Below, piece by piece: positions 10,347 to 18,590 of a stretch of DNA of 64,000 nt; the stretch's first letter is position 1; the number at the start of each line of letters is the position of its first letter. Origin of the DNA: Frigoribacterium sp. Leaf415. GTDB lineage: Bacteria > Actinomycetota > Actinomycetes > Actinomycetales > Microbacteriaceae. The stretch spans positions 1,047,301 through 1,111,300 of the forward strand of contig NZ_LMQR01000001.1 of NCBI RefSeq assembly GCF_001424645.1. Reading direction: 5' to 3'. The position numbers and the translations under genes were made by a program. The notes below the pieces were generated by a model. The model was given only the letters and a program-made list of their open reading frames with translations. It had not been told where the DNA came from and did no database searches.

Positions 10347-11726
10347 CTACGAAGCGCCGTCGCCCGTCGCCTCGGGCTCTTGGTGGGCGTCGACAAAGGC
10401 CTCGGCGACCGCCTCGGCGACGGCCTCGACCTGCCAGGCCCGGGCACCGAGCTCCACCAACGTGGCCGCGATGGTCGGTGCGTCGAAGGGGATGGGCGGG
10501 TCCCAGGCGAGCCGCCGCAGGGTCTCGGGGGTGAGCAGGTTCTCCACCGGCAGGTCGAGGCCCTCGGCGATCTCGGTGACCTTGGGGCGGACTGCCTTGT
10601 AACGCGCGTCGGCCAGCGGGTTCTTGTCCGCCCACGATCGCGGCGGGGGGAGGGTGTCGCTCGCCGGCCCCCGGTGCGACGGGAGGTCGGTCGTCTCACG
10701 GCCGCGTTCGATCGCCGCGAACCAGCGGTCGAGCTCGCTGCGACTGGCGCGGCCGACGAACTCCTTGATGCCGGCGAGCGATCGTTTGTCGGTGGGCATC
10801 GCCTTGGTGGCGGCCACGAGCGACGAGTCCGGGACGAGTCGACCCGGGGCCGTGTCGATCTCACGGGCGTAGTCGTCGCGCGCCTGCCAGAGTTCACGGG
10901 CCACGGCGAGGGACCGGGATCCGCGCACGCTGTGCAGTCCGGTCAGTCGACGCCACGGGTCGACCTTCGCCGGCTTGGCCTCGCGCCGCAGGGTCGCCTC
11001 GAACTCCTGACGCGCGATCTCGAGCTTGCCCGCGTCCGCGAGCACCGCCTCCATGGCGTCCCGCAGGTCGACGAGCAGCTCGACGTCGAGCGCGGCGTAG
11101 ACGAGCCAGCTCTGCGGCAACGGTCTCGTCGACCAGTCGGCGGCACTGTGCTCCTTCGCGAGGTGGACGCCCAGCAGCTGCTCGACGACGGCACCGAGCC
11201 CGACCTTCGGCAGACCGGCGAGACGCGCACCCAGTTCGGTGTCGAAGATGCGGCTCGGGTCGAGGCCGACCTCGCGCAGGCACGCCAGGTCCTGGCTGGC
11301 GGCGTGCAGCACCCACTCCTCGTCGCCGATCACGTCCTGCAGTTCGGCGAAGGAGCCGATGGCGGGCGGATCGAGCAGGAACACCCCCGAGCCGCGTCGG
11401 AACACCTGGATGAGGTAGGCCCGCTGCGAGTAGCGATAGCCGGAGGCGCGCTCGGCGTCGATCGAGATCGGCCCGGTCCCGGCGCGGATCGCCTCGACGG
11501 CGGCCAGGTAGCCCGGGCGGTCGTCGATGACCGTGACTTCGCCGTGCAGCGAGTCGGCGGTCTCGACGACGGGTCGGACGGTGACCCGGGGGCGCCTGTC
11601 TCGCGAGGCGGAGCCGCCGGGCGCGGAACCGCCGGGCGCGGAACCGGCGGGCGCAGAGCCGCCGGGTGCCGACTCGTCGGGTGCCGACTCGTCGGGTGCT
11701 GACTCGTCTGATGTCGCTGTGGTCAT
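10347..11726 (-). CDS. RNase D-like 3'-5' exoribonuclease with HRDC domain
   Basis: DEDD-family exonuclease predicted to trim RNA 3' ends. 459 residues: a low-complexity N-terminus (about 2-41) of SAP-x-x repeats; exonuclease domain with D90 and E92 (SIDAERASG), D146 (HAASQDLACL), and Y210 and D214 (YAALDVELL), the DEDDy set; HRDC domain near 290-370 and a helical C-terminus. It lies 43 bases after the DUF3000 gene, an arrangement common in actinobacteria. The repeat N-terminus is probably a disordered tail; a shorter start near residue 41 is possible. Confidence 0.9.
   Translation of the reverse strand: MTTATSDESAPDESAPDESAPGGSAPAGSAPGGSAPGGSASRDRRPRVTVRPVVETADSLHGEVTVIDDRPGYLAAVEAIRAGTGPISIDAERASGYRYSQRAYLIQVFRRGSGVFLLDPPAIGSFAELQDVIGDEEWVLHAASQDLACLREVGLDPSRIFDTELGARLAGLPKVGLGAVVEQLLGVHLAKEHSAADWSTRPLPQSWLVYAALDVELLVDLRDAMEAVLADAGKLEIARQEFEATLRREAKPAKVDPWRRLTGLHSVRGSRSLAVARELWQARDDYAREIDTAPGRLVPDSSLVAATKAMPTDKRSLAGIKEFVGRASRSELDRWFAAIERGRETTDLPSHRGPASDTLPPPRSWADKNPLADARYKAVRPKVTEIAEGLDLPVENLLTPETLRRLAWDPPIPFDAPTIAATLVELGARAWQVEAVAEAVAEAFVDAHQEPEATGDGAS
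11611..11715. repeat. 15-bp coding tandem repeat in the RNase D N-terminus
   Basis: About seven imperfect 15-base units. On the minus strand they encode pentapeptides SAPDE, SAPGG and SAPAG. The units drift in sequence along the array, as expected from slippage duplication. Confidence 0.75.
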
Positions 11727-11769
11727 GTCTCCGCTGTTCTCTCCGGGGGCGCTGTTCTGTTCCGGTGGT

Positions 11770-12366
11770 TCAGTCTCGTCCGACCCGCCGCGAGGCGAGG
11801 AGCGTGACGCCCTCGACCGTCGGGGGCAGGCCCGCGAGTGTGCAGATCAACTCGCTCCAGGCCTCGATGTGCGGGGCCAGGTCGGTGGTGGTGGGGCTCC
11901 AGGACGCCCGGAGTTCGAGTTGGGCCCCGTCGCCGTGGCTGGCCAGCTCACCGTAGCCGGTCGAGAGGATCTTGGTCGCGGTGCCGGATGCCCGGTCGTA
12001 CGAGGCCCCACGGGCGTCGAGGCTGTCGACGAGCCAGGACCACGCGACGTCGGCCACGAACGGGTCGAGCGCGATCTCGGTCTCGAGGGGCGCCTGCGCG
12101 AAACCCACGACCCGGAACGGCCCGCCCCAGGCCTCGGGTTCGTCGTCGTCGTAGAGCAGCACGAAGCGGCCCGTGCCGAGATCGGGGTCGGGGCGGCCGG
12201 ACGCACCGATGACGTCCCCGGCGAGGGCCAGCGCATGGGGGGCGAGGCCGTTCGGGGCGGGGATCTCGGTCACGGCGAGGGCATCCCGCGCGGCGGCACG
12301 GCGGACGGACTCGACGGCCGCGGCGAACGCGGGCGGCCGGGTCGGCGTCGGGGGGATCTCGGACAC
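11770..12366 (-). CDS. DUF3000 family protein
   Basis: Conserved actinobacterial protein of unknown function, 198 residues, soluble, with no signal peptide. It contains GRFVLLYDDDEPEAWGGPFRVVGFAQAPLE and a conserved middle region FVADVAWSWLVDSLDARGA. It is upstream of the RNase D gene, as in many actinobacteria, suggesting a shared but unknown context. The GTG start has TAGTCT six bases before it on the minus strand and no good ribosome binding site, so the mRNA may be leaderless. Confidence 0.85.
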   Translation of the reverse strand: MSEIPPTPTRPPAFAAAVESVRRAAARDALAVTEIPAPNGLAPHALALAGDVIGASGRPDPDLGTGRFVLLYDDDEPEAWGGPFRVVGFAQAPLETEIALDPFVADVAWSWLVDSLDARGASYDRASGTATKILSTGYGELASHGDGAQLELRASWSPTTTDLAPHIEAWSELICTLAGLPPTVEGVTLLASRRVGRD

Positions 12367-12373
12367 CCTGGAA

Positions 12374-12381
12374 GACTAGGG
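12374..12381. promoter_or_regulatory. overlapping divergent -10 boxes (DUF3000 gene and hydrolase)
   Basis: The two strands carry overlapping hexamers: TAGTCT on minus (12379-12374), six bases before the DUF3000 GTG, and TAGGGT on plus (12376-12381), about 97 bases before the hydrolase start. Two polymerases could not occupy both at once. Confidence 0.4.
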
Positions 12382-12477
12382 TCGATCCCGAGGGCGACCC
12401 CCGCGGCACGCCGCGCCCGGCTCAGCAGATCCACAGGTCACCCTCGACCCCACCTCACGCCGCCCGAGGAGTCGCCC

Positions 12478-13695
12478 GTGAACCGCCCCGCATCCACCGA
12501 GCGACGGGGCATCGGCCCGGTCGCCGTCGTCTCGATCGTCGTCGGGGGCACCGTGGTGGTGTCGTCCGCCGCCCTCGCCTCGGGGATCGTCGCCATCGCC
12601 CGCAAGATCGTCACGCCCGCCCGCCGCCGACGTGACGACGTGCGGATCGAGGCCCACGACGCCGTCGCCGGGACGATCACCCTCCGGTCGACGCCTGACA
12701 CGCGCCTCCCCGGTCGCTACAGCTTCTGGTACGCCCGGGGTCGTGGCCACGCCCGGGTCGGCGACGTCGTCCACGACGACGGCCGGTCCGTCGAGCGTCG
12801 CGTCGAGGGTGTCGACGGGCCCGGTCTCGAGCGGGCCCACCGGGGTCGCATCGGAGGCTGGCTGTTCCCGACACCGCGTGACGCGGGGCTCACGGGCGAC
12901 GAGGTCGAGATCGACACCGAGGTCGGTCCGGCCCCCGCCTGGCTCGTCCCCGCCGAGGCCGGCCTCGTCGGTCCGTGGATGATCGGGGTGCACGGTCGCG
13001 GGGTGACCCGCGCCGAGACGATCAGGGCGGCTCCGGTCTTCCACCGAGAGGGCCTGACCTCGCTCCTCGTGTCGTACCGCAACGACGGCGAGGCGCCCCG
13101 ATCGCCGGACGGCCGCTACGCCCTGGGCGACTCCGAGTGGCGTGACGTCGAGGCGGCGATCCGGTTCGCCCTCGACCGCGGGGCGACGTCCGTCGTGTTG
13201 ATGGGTTGGTCCATGGGCGGGGCGCTCGTGCTGCAGGCCGCCACGCGCTCGTCCCTGCGCAGAGCCGTCTCGGGCCTCGTGCTCGAGTCGCCCGTCGTCG
13301 ACTGGAGGACGACCCTCGCCTACCAGGGGGCGGCCATGCGGGTGCCGCGGGTCGTCCAGGGTCTGGTGCTGCGCCTCCTGGGCTCGCCCCTGCTCTGCCG
13401 GTTGGCCGGCAGCGCCGAGCCGATCGACTTCGACCGGCTCGACCTCGTCTCGCGGGCCGGCGAGCTCGACCTGCCGGTGCTGTTGCTGCACAGCGACGAC
13501 GACGGCTTCGTGCCGTCGACCGCGTCACACGCGTTGGCCGAGGCACGGCCCGACCTCGTCACCTTCGAGGTGTTCGAGGTCGCGCGGCACACGAAGCTCT
13601 GGAACCTCGACCCCGAGCGCTTCGAGGGGGCGATCAGCGGGTGGCTCGGTCGTCACCGACTCGCGGGTCCGCCGTCGACCGACCACCGCGCGTAG
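12478..13695 (+). CDS. membrane-anchored alpha/beta hydrolase
   Basis: 405 residues. A hydrophobic helix near residues 14-42 (VAVVSIVVGGTVVVSSAALASGI in part) anchors the N-terminus. The hydrolase fold follows, with nucleophile S245 in GWSMGG, an Asp at 340-341 in HSDDDG and H371 in ARHTKLWN, a complete catalytic triad. The GTG is chosen for the GAGGAG ten bases upstream; the frame is open much further upstream without reason to start there. Substrate unknown; an esterase or peptidase are both possible. Its last 43 bases overlap the convergent reductase gene. Confidence 0.85.
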   Translation: MNRPASTERRGIGPVAVVSIVVGGTVVVSSAALASGIVAIARKIVTPARRRRDDVRIEAHDAVAGTITLRSTPDTRLPGRYSFWYARGRGHARVGDVVHDDGRSVERRVEGVDGPGLERAHRGRIGGWLFPTPRDAGLTGDEVEIDTEVGPAPAWLVPAEAGLVGPWMIGVHGRGVTRAETIRAAPVFHREGLTSLLVSYRNDGEAPRSPDGRYALGDSEWRDVEAAIRFALDRGATSVVLMGWSMGGALVLQAATRSSLRRAVSGLVLESPVVDWRTTLAYQGAAMRVPRVVQGLVLRLLGSPLLCRLAGSAEPIDFDRLDLVSRAGELDLPVLLLHSDDDGFVPSTASHALAEARPDLVTFEVFEVARHTKLWNLDPERFEGAISGWLGRHRLAGPPSTDHRA

Positions 13696-14408
13696 AGCGT
13701 GCTCTGCTCGTCGACCAGCAGCTGGCCGAGCACGAGCGACGCGGGGTCGAAGCGTTCGCGACCGAAGACGGGCAGGCCGCTGCCGATCACGACGGGCGAG
13801 GTCGACAGGCACAGCTCGTCGACGAGGCCGTCCCGCAGGAACTGGCCGGCGAGCGACGGGCCGCCCTCGCAGACGAGCGAACGGAGGCGCTGGTCGCGCA
13901 GGCAACGCAGGATCGCGGCGGGCTCCAACCGTCCCTCGTCGTCGGGTGCGGTCAGCACGGTGGCGACCGCCCAGATCGCCTCGCCGAGGGTCTCGCGGAC
14001 CCGGACCCGCGCGGATGCGGGGCACACGACGACGACCCGACCGGCCTCCGACGGGTCCATCCGATGGCCCGACAGGTCGCCCGACGACGTGACGACGACG
14101 AGTCGCGACGACTTCGGCACCCGGTAGCCCTCGGCCCGCACGCTGGCCGCACCGACGAGGACGCCGTCGGCCAACGAGCGGATGGCCGCCAGGATCGTGC
14201 GATCGGTGGCGTTGCTCAGCGTCTCGGAGGTGCCGTCCGACCCCGCGGCGTCGCCGCTGACCGCGGCGATCAGGTTGAGTCGAAGCCAGGTCTCGCGGGG
14301 CGGGGCGTACAGCTCGCGGATCCGGGCGGGTGTGGAGTCCTCGTCGATGTCGAGCTCGAGCCCGACGTCGCCCGGGCGCTCGAGGGCGTGCAGCACCCGG
14401 AGCGTCAC
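13653..14408 (-). CDS. RibD C-terminal / DHFR-like reductase (pyrimidine reductase family)
   Basis: 251-residue NADPH-dependent reductase of the RibD-C/DHFR fold. Visible: RLNLIAAVSGDAAGSDGTSETLSN, GVLVGAASVRAEGY and the cofactor-binding VCEGGPSLAGQFLRDGLVDELCLS. It has no deaminase domain. Mycobacterial relatives (the Rv2671 group) are reported to act as alternative dihydrofolate reductases, but the substrate here is an inference. The GTG overlaps the SufE stop (GTGA), so it is the last gene of the sulfurtransferase-SufE operon. Confidence 0.85.
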   Translation of the reverse strand: MTLRVLHALERPGDVGLELDIDEDSTPARIRELYAPPRETWLRLNLIAAVSGDAAGSDGTSETLSNATDRTILAAIRSLADGVLVGAASVRAEGYRVPKSSRLVVVTSSGDLSGHRMDPSEAGRVVVVCPASARVRVRETLGEAIWAVATVLTAPDDEGRLEPAAILRCLRDQRLRSLVCEGGPSLAGQFLRDGLVDELCLSTSPVVIGSGLPVFGRERFDPASLVLGQLLVDEQSTLYARWSVDGGPASR

Positions 14409-14848
14409 GCGCCGGCGGTCCGTTCGCGGATCTGGCGCTTGGCGCGACCGAGCAGGGCGGTCATGCCACGGATCCGCAACGGGCTCACCGCCTCGGTCAG
14501 ACCGATCGTCTGCGGGTAGTCGTCGGGGACGTCGTCGAGGACCTGGGCGACGGTGAGCCCGTCGAGCCCCTGGGCGAGGATCGACGCGAAGCCGCGGGTC
14601 GTCGGCGCCTCGCGCGGTGCCGTCGCGTGCAGATGCACCCGGTCGTCGGTCACCTCGACGAACAGGAACACGGGGGACTGACACTCGACCACCCGTTCGA
14701 GGAGGTCGGGGTGGTCGGCGTAGCGGGCCGGCAGCTCGGGCAGCTCGTTCGAGAACTCGAGCAGCAACTGCAGACGGTCGCGCACGTCGAGCGCGAGGAA
14801 CTCCTCGCGGATCTCGACGAGCGCCTCGGGCAGGGCGGTGTCGGTCAC
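14405..14848 (-). CDS. SufE family sulfur acceptor
   Basis: 147 residues. SufE proteins take persulfide sulfur on a single cysteine and pass it on for Fe-S cluster assembly. The probable acceptor is C56 in [14 protein letters not shown], at the expected place. The GTG overlaps the sulfurtransferase stop (GTGA). Being in one operon with a rhodanese-type enzyme, it may receive sulfur from it rather than from the SufS 14 kb away, which has its own SufU. The partner is inferred. Confidence 0.85.
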   Translation of the reverse strand: MTDTALPEALVEIREEFLALDVRDRLQLLLEFSNELPELPARYADHPDLLERVVECQSPVFLFVEVTDDRVHLHATAPREAPTTRGFASILAQGLDGLTVAQVLDDVPDDYPQTIGLTEAVSPLRIRGMTALLGRAKRQIRERTAGA

Positions 14849-15744
14849 CGGGCCGGCACCTCGCCGGGCTCGGTGCCCTGCACGATCGGCACGCGGACGG
14901 CGCTGCCCCACTCGGTCCAGGAGCCGTCGTAGTTGCGCACGTCCTCGAAGCCCATGAGGTGCGTGAGCACGAACCAGGTGTGACTCGACCGCTCGCCGAT
15001 GCGGCAGTAGGCGACGACCTGGTCGCCGTCGGCGAGGCCCGCGCCGTCACGGTAGATGGCGTCGAGTTCGGCGAGCGGCCGGAAGGTGCCGTCGTCGGCC
15101 GCGGCCTTGCCCCACGGCACGTTCTGCGCGCTGGGGATGTGACCGGCGCGGAGGGCTCCCTCGTCGGGGTAGGCCGGAGCCGTGGTGCGCTGGCCCGAGA
15201 ACTCCTCGGGCGAGCGCACGTCGATCAGGGGCTTGCCGAGGTGAGCGAGCACGTCGTCCTTGTAGGCCCGGATGACGCTGTCGTCGCGTTCGACGACGGG
15301 GTAGTCGGTGGCCTCGATCGCGGGGGCGTCGGTCGTGTACTCGCGTCCCTCGGCCTCCCATTTCGCCCGTCCGCCGTCGAGCAGGCGGACGTCCTCGTGC
15401 CCGAAGAGCGAGAACACCCAGAGGGCGTAGGCGGCCCACCAGTTGTTCTTGTCGCCGTAGATGACGACGGTGCTGTCGCGCGAGATGCCGCTGCGGGCCA
15501 TCAACGCGGCGAAGCCCTCGCCGTCGACGTAGTCGCGCTGCACCGGGTCGTTGAGGTCGAGGTGCCAGTCGATCTTGACGGCGCCGGCGATGTGGCCGGT
15601 CTCGTACAGCAGGACGTCCTCGTCCGACTCGACGACGACGAGCCCGGGGGTGCCGAGGTGCTGCTGCAACCACTCGGTGCTGACGAGACGCTCGGGGTGG
15701 GCGTACTCGCCGAAGCGGGCGGACGTGTCGTGCTCGACGGCCAT
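14845..15744 (-). CDS. sseA: thiosulfate sulfurtransferase (two rhodanese domains)
   Basis: 299 residues with tandem rhodanese domains: an inactive N-terminal one (about 20-145) and a catalytic C-terminal one (about 170-290) with the active Cys near 246 in [15 protein letters not shown], the motif of actinobacterial SseA/CysA-type thiosulfate:cyanide sulfurtransferases. The ATG has AAGGAG seven bases upstream. It is the first gene of a three-gene operon with sufE and the RibD-like reductase. An equivalent sseA-sufE pair occurs in mycobacteria. Confidence 0.9.
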   Translation of the reverse strand: MAVEHDTSARFGEYAHPERLVSTEWLQQHLGTPGLVVVESDEDVLLYETGHIAGAVKIDWHLDLNDPVQRDYVDGEGFAALMARSGISRDSTVVIYGDKNNWWAAYALWVFSLFGHEDVRLLDGGRAKWEAEGREYTTDAPAIEATDYPVVERDDSVIRAYKDDVLAHLGKPLIDVRSPEEFSGQRTTAPAYPDEGALRAGHIPSAQNVPWGKAAADDGTFRPLAELDAIYRDGAGLADGDQVVAYCRIGERSSHTWFVLTHLMGFEDVRNYDGSWTEWGSAVRVPIVQGTEPGEVPAR

Positions 15745-15808
15745 GGTGTCTCCTTGTGCGGGTGTCGGGGTGGAGCCGACGTCGGGCGACGGGTGGCGCC
15801 CGGCGGCG

Positions 15809-15814
15809 TAGGAT
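15809..15814 (+). promoter_or_regulatory. -10 box candidate for zapE
   Basis: TAGGAT in the 176-base gap between the divergent sulfurtransferase and zapE genes, about 107 bases before the zapE start. No convincing -35 was found. Confidence 0.3.
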
Positions 15815-15920
15815 CGCCTCTGGTCGGCCCCGTCGAGGTTACGCATGCCGCGTGACCGTCGCCCGGGAACCGTACGACTCTGACACAGATCCCCGCCCAC
15901 ACCGTTGCGAGGCCGCGCCC

Positions 15921-16937
15921 ATGCCCCCCGAATCCGTCAGCACCCTCGTGTCGTTGACCGACCGCACCCCGACGATCACGGGGGCCGAGATCGTGACGCA
16001 ACTCGTGCCTCCTCGTCAGTTCGCCGAGGCCTCGCTCGAGAACTACCGACCCGACCCGGACTTCGCCTCGCAGGCCGAGGCGGTCGCCGCCGTGACGGCG
16101 TTCGGAGGCGCGGGTGCCGACGCGCCGCGGAGGGGTCTGTTCCGCAAGAAGCCGGCCGCCCCGGCCGTGCGTCCCGGCCTCTACCTCGACGGCGGGTTCG
16201 GCGTGGGCAAGACCCACCTGCTCGCCGCCCTCTGGAACCGCACCCCCGGACGGCGTTACTTCGGCACCTTCATCGAGTACACCGCCCTGGTCGGTGCCGT
16301 CGGCTACGCCGGCGCCGCGGCGCAGCTCAAGGGCGCCGCCCTGGTCTGCATCGACGAGTTCGAGCTCGACGACCCGGGCGACACGATGATGATGACCCGA
16401 CTGCTCGGCGACCTGGCCGACGACGGCACCCGCATCGCCGCCACCTCGAACACCCCGCCCAACGCCCTCGGCGAGGGCCGGTTCGCCGCCGCCGACTTCC
16501 TCCGCGAGATCCAGGGGTTGAGCGACAAGTTCCTCACCCTGCGCATCGACGGCAACGACTACCGGCGTCGCGAGGTCAAGGCTCGGGCACACGTGGTCGA
16601 CGACGTCGACGCGGCGGCGGCGTCCCTCGGCGGCACCGTCTCCCTCGACGACTTCGACGGCGTCGTCGGCCACCTCGCGACGGTCCACCCCAGCAAGTAC
16701 GTCAAGCTCGTCGACGACCTCGACGCGGTCGGCCTCCGTGGCGTGCACGTGCTCACCAGCCAGGTCGACGCGTTGCGCCTCGTCGCCTTCGTCGACCGCC
16801 TCTACGACGCGCAGATCCGGGTCGTCGCCTCGGGCACGCCCCTCGACCAGGTCTTCTCGGACGAGATGCTGGCCGGCGGCTACCGGAAGAAGTACCTGCG
16901 GGCCGTCTCGCGCCTGGTGGCGCTCACCTCGCTCTGA
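15921..16937 (+). CDS. zapE: AFG1/ZapE family ATPase
   Basis: 338-residue AAA-type ATPase. Walker [12 protein letters not shown] near residue 92, Walker [10 protein letters not shown] near 142 and a sensor region [13 protein letters not shown]. ZapE in Proteobacteria associates with the division ring; actinobacterial members are annotated as cell division ATPases, but this role is inferred. The ATG start fits the family N-terminus; a GTG at 15852 is possible but would add an unconserved extension. It is divergent from the sseA operon. The stop is 220 bases before amtB. Confidence 0.88.
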   Translation: MPPESVSTLVSLTDRTPTITGAEIVTQLVPPRQFAEASLENYRPDPDFASQAEAVAAVTAFGGAGADAPRRGLFRKKPAAPAVRPGLYLDGGFGVGKTHLLAALWNRTPGRRYFGTFIEYTALVGAVGYAGAAAQLKGAALVCIDEFELDDPGDTMMMTRLLGDLADDGTRIAATSNTPPNALGEGRFAAADFLREIQGLSDKFLTLRIDGNDYRRREVKARAHVVDDVDAAAASLGGTVSLDDFDGVVGHLATVHPSKYVKLVDDLDAVGLRGVHVLTSQVDALRLVAFVDRLYDAQIRVVASGTPLDQVFSDEMLAGGYRKKYLRAVSRLVALTSL

Positions 16938-16974
16938 GGACATCCCCACCCGGTAGGGGGTGAGCCGAAACACG

Positions 16975-17013
16975 TTGTTTACCTGCGCCCGAATCGTGTT
17001 ACATCGGGGAAAC
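16975..17013 (+). promoter_or_regulatory. amtB promoter with a GlnR-like box
   Basis: TTGTTT (16975-16980), an 18-base spacer and TTACAT (16999-17004) form a promoter. GTTAC-N6-GAAAC at 16998-17013 matches the core a-b pair of the actinobacterial GlnR consensus (GTnAC-N6-GAAAC). It overlaps the -10, which fits repression better than the usual activation, so either the promoter or the box may be misread. Confidence 0.4.
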
Positions 17014-17157
17014 AATCCCGCACACGGCTGGAAACCTCACCCCGCGACACTGGGGGCGCACCGGACGAGAGCGTTCGTCACCACAGCCCGCGAACCCGCG
17101 CGGTCGACCTCGACGTCGGTGCCTCCCTGGCTCAGAAACTCGAGAGGTGACCCACCC

Positions 17158-18438
17158 ATGGACCAAGGCAACACCGCCTTCATGTTGATCTGTGCGGCAC
17201 TCGTGCTGCTCATGACCCCCGGCCTGGCCTTCTTCTACGGCGGCCTCGTCAAGGCCAAGAGCGTCATCAGCATGATGATGCTGAGCTTCGGCGCGATGGG
17301 CCTCATCGGCGTCCTGTGGGTGCTCTTCGGCTACGCGATCGCCTTCGGCAACCCGACCTCGATCCCCGGTGGCAGCGAGAGCTTCGTGGGCATCCAGGGC
17401 TTGTTCGGCCTCGACGTCGCGAACCTCGGCCTCGGCGCGGCCTTCGAGGACAGCCTCGATCCCACCGGCGCCTACCCGACGATCGCCTTCGCCGCGTTCC
17501 AGGCCACCTTCGCGATCATCACGGTCGCCCTCATCTCGGGCGCCATCGCCGACCGGGCCAAGTTCGGCGCGTGGATGATCTTCGCGGGCGTCTGGGCTAC
17601 GGTCGTCTACTTCCCGGTCGCCAGCTGGGTCTTCAACTTCACCAAGGACGCCGACGGCAACACGGTCGGTGGCTGGATCGCCGCCATGGGCGTCATCGAC
17701 TTCGCCGGCGGCACGGCCGTCCACATCAACGCCGGTGCCGCGGCCCTGGCTCTGGCGCTCGTCCTCGGCAAGCGCGTCGGTTTCGCCAAGGGTGCCGACA
17801 AGCCGCACAACCCGCCCTTCGTCCTGCTGGGCGCCGGCTTGCTCTGGTTCGGCTGGTTCGGCTTCAACGCCGGCTCCGAGCTCGCCGCCGACGGCGTCGC
17901 CGCCCTGGCGTTCCTCAACACCATCGCCGCCCCCGCCGCCGCCGTGCTCGGCTGGCTCGTCGTCGAGAAGCTGAAGGACGGCAAGGCCACCTCGGTCGGC
18001 GCCGCCTCGGGTGCCGTCGCGGGTCTCGTCGCCATCACCCCGGCCTGCGCCGCCCTCACCCCGGGATGGGCCGTCGTCCTCGGCGTCGTCGCGGGTGCCG
18101 TCTGCGCCCTGGCCATCGACCTCAAGTTCAAGCTCGGCTTCGACGACTCGCTCGACGTCGTGGGCATCCACCTCGTCGGTGGCCTCATCGGCACGCTGTA
18201 CCTCGGCATCTTCGCCAACGACACCGGCCTGATCTTCTCGGGCACCTTCACGCAGCTCGGCATCCAGGCCCTGTCGGCGTTGGCCGTCATGCTCTACTCG
18301 TTCGTCCTGGCCTTCGTCATCGGCTTCGTGATCGAGAAGACCATCGGCTTCCGCGTCAAGAACGAGGACGAGGTGGCCGGCATCGACCTCGCCCTGCACG
18401 GCGAAGAGGGCTACGTCCTCGAGAACTCGCGCGCCTGA
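17158..18438 (+). CDS. amtB: ammonium transporter
   Basis: Trimeric Amt/MEP/Rh channel for ammonium uptake, 426 residues and about 11 transmembrane helices. Signature pieces: TPGLAFFYGGLVKAKSVISMMM in helix 1 and its loop, DFAGGTAVHINAGAAALALALVLGKR with the first conserved pore His, and VVGIHLVGGLIGTLYLGIF with the second. The ATG has GAGAGGTGA upstream. Unlike many bacteria, no glnK or glnD follows; the gene is monocistronic with a terminator at 18455. Nitrogen control is suggested by the upstream GTTAC/GAAAC pair. Confidence 0.95.
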   Translation: MDQGNTAFMLICAALVLLMTPGLAFFYGGLVKAKSVISMMMLSFGAMGLIGVLWVLFGYAIAFGNPTSIPGGSESFVGIQGLFGLDVANLGLGAAFEDSLDPTGAYPTIAFAAFQATFAIITVALISGAIADRAKFGAWMIFAGVWATVVYFPVASWVFNFTKDADGNTVGGWIAAMGVIDFAGGTAVHINAGAAALALALVLGKRVGFAKGADKPHNPPFVLLGAGLLWFGWFGFNAGSELAADGVAALAFLNTIAAPAAAVLGWLVVEKLKDGKATSVGAASGAVAGLVAITPACAALTPGWAVVLGVVAGAVCALAIDLKFKLGFDDSLDVVGIHLVGGLIGTLYLGIFANDTGLIFSGTFTQLGIQALSALAVMLYSFVLAFVIGFVIEKTIGFRVKNEDEVAGIDLALHGEEGYVLENSRA

Positions 18439-18454
18439 CCCACCCCGCACGACG

Positions 18455-18484
18455 AACGGCCCCGGTCCTCGGACCGGGGCCGTT
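18455..18484 (+). terminator. amtB terminator
   Basis: Perfect 14-bp stem (AACGGCCCCGGTCC and its complement, 18455-18468 and 18471-18484) with a TC turn, 16 bases after the amtB stop. It ends in TT only. Confidence 0.8.
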
Positions 18485-18515
18485 CCGCGTGCCGGCCCCG
18501 CGGACCGCGGCAGAG

Positions 18516-18559
18516 CGCAGGAGGCGCGGTGAGGGACCCCTCGCGCCGCGCCTCCTGCG
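18516..18559. repeat. inverted repeat built from the AGGAGGCGC word
   Basis: Perfect 14-base arms CGCAGGAGGCGCGG (18516-18529) and its complement (18546-18559) around 16 bases that themselves pair (GAGGG/CCCTC). It lies between convergent amtB and the glucosidase gene and may terminate the minus-strand transcript. It is one of two such hairpins here; see 27401-27441. Confidence 0.75.
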
Positions 18560-18590
18560 GGTGGTCGCCTCGTGCGACCGGGCCCGGCTC

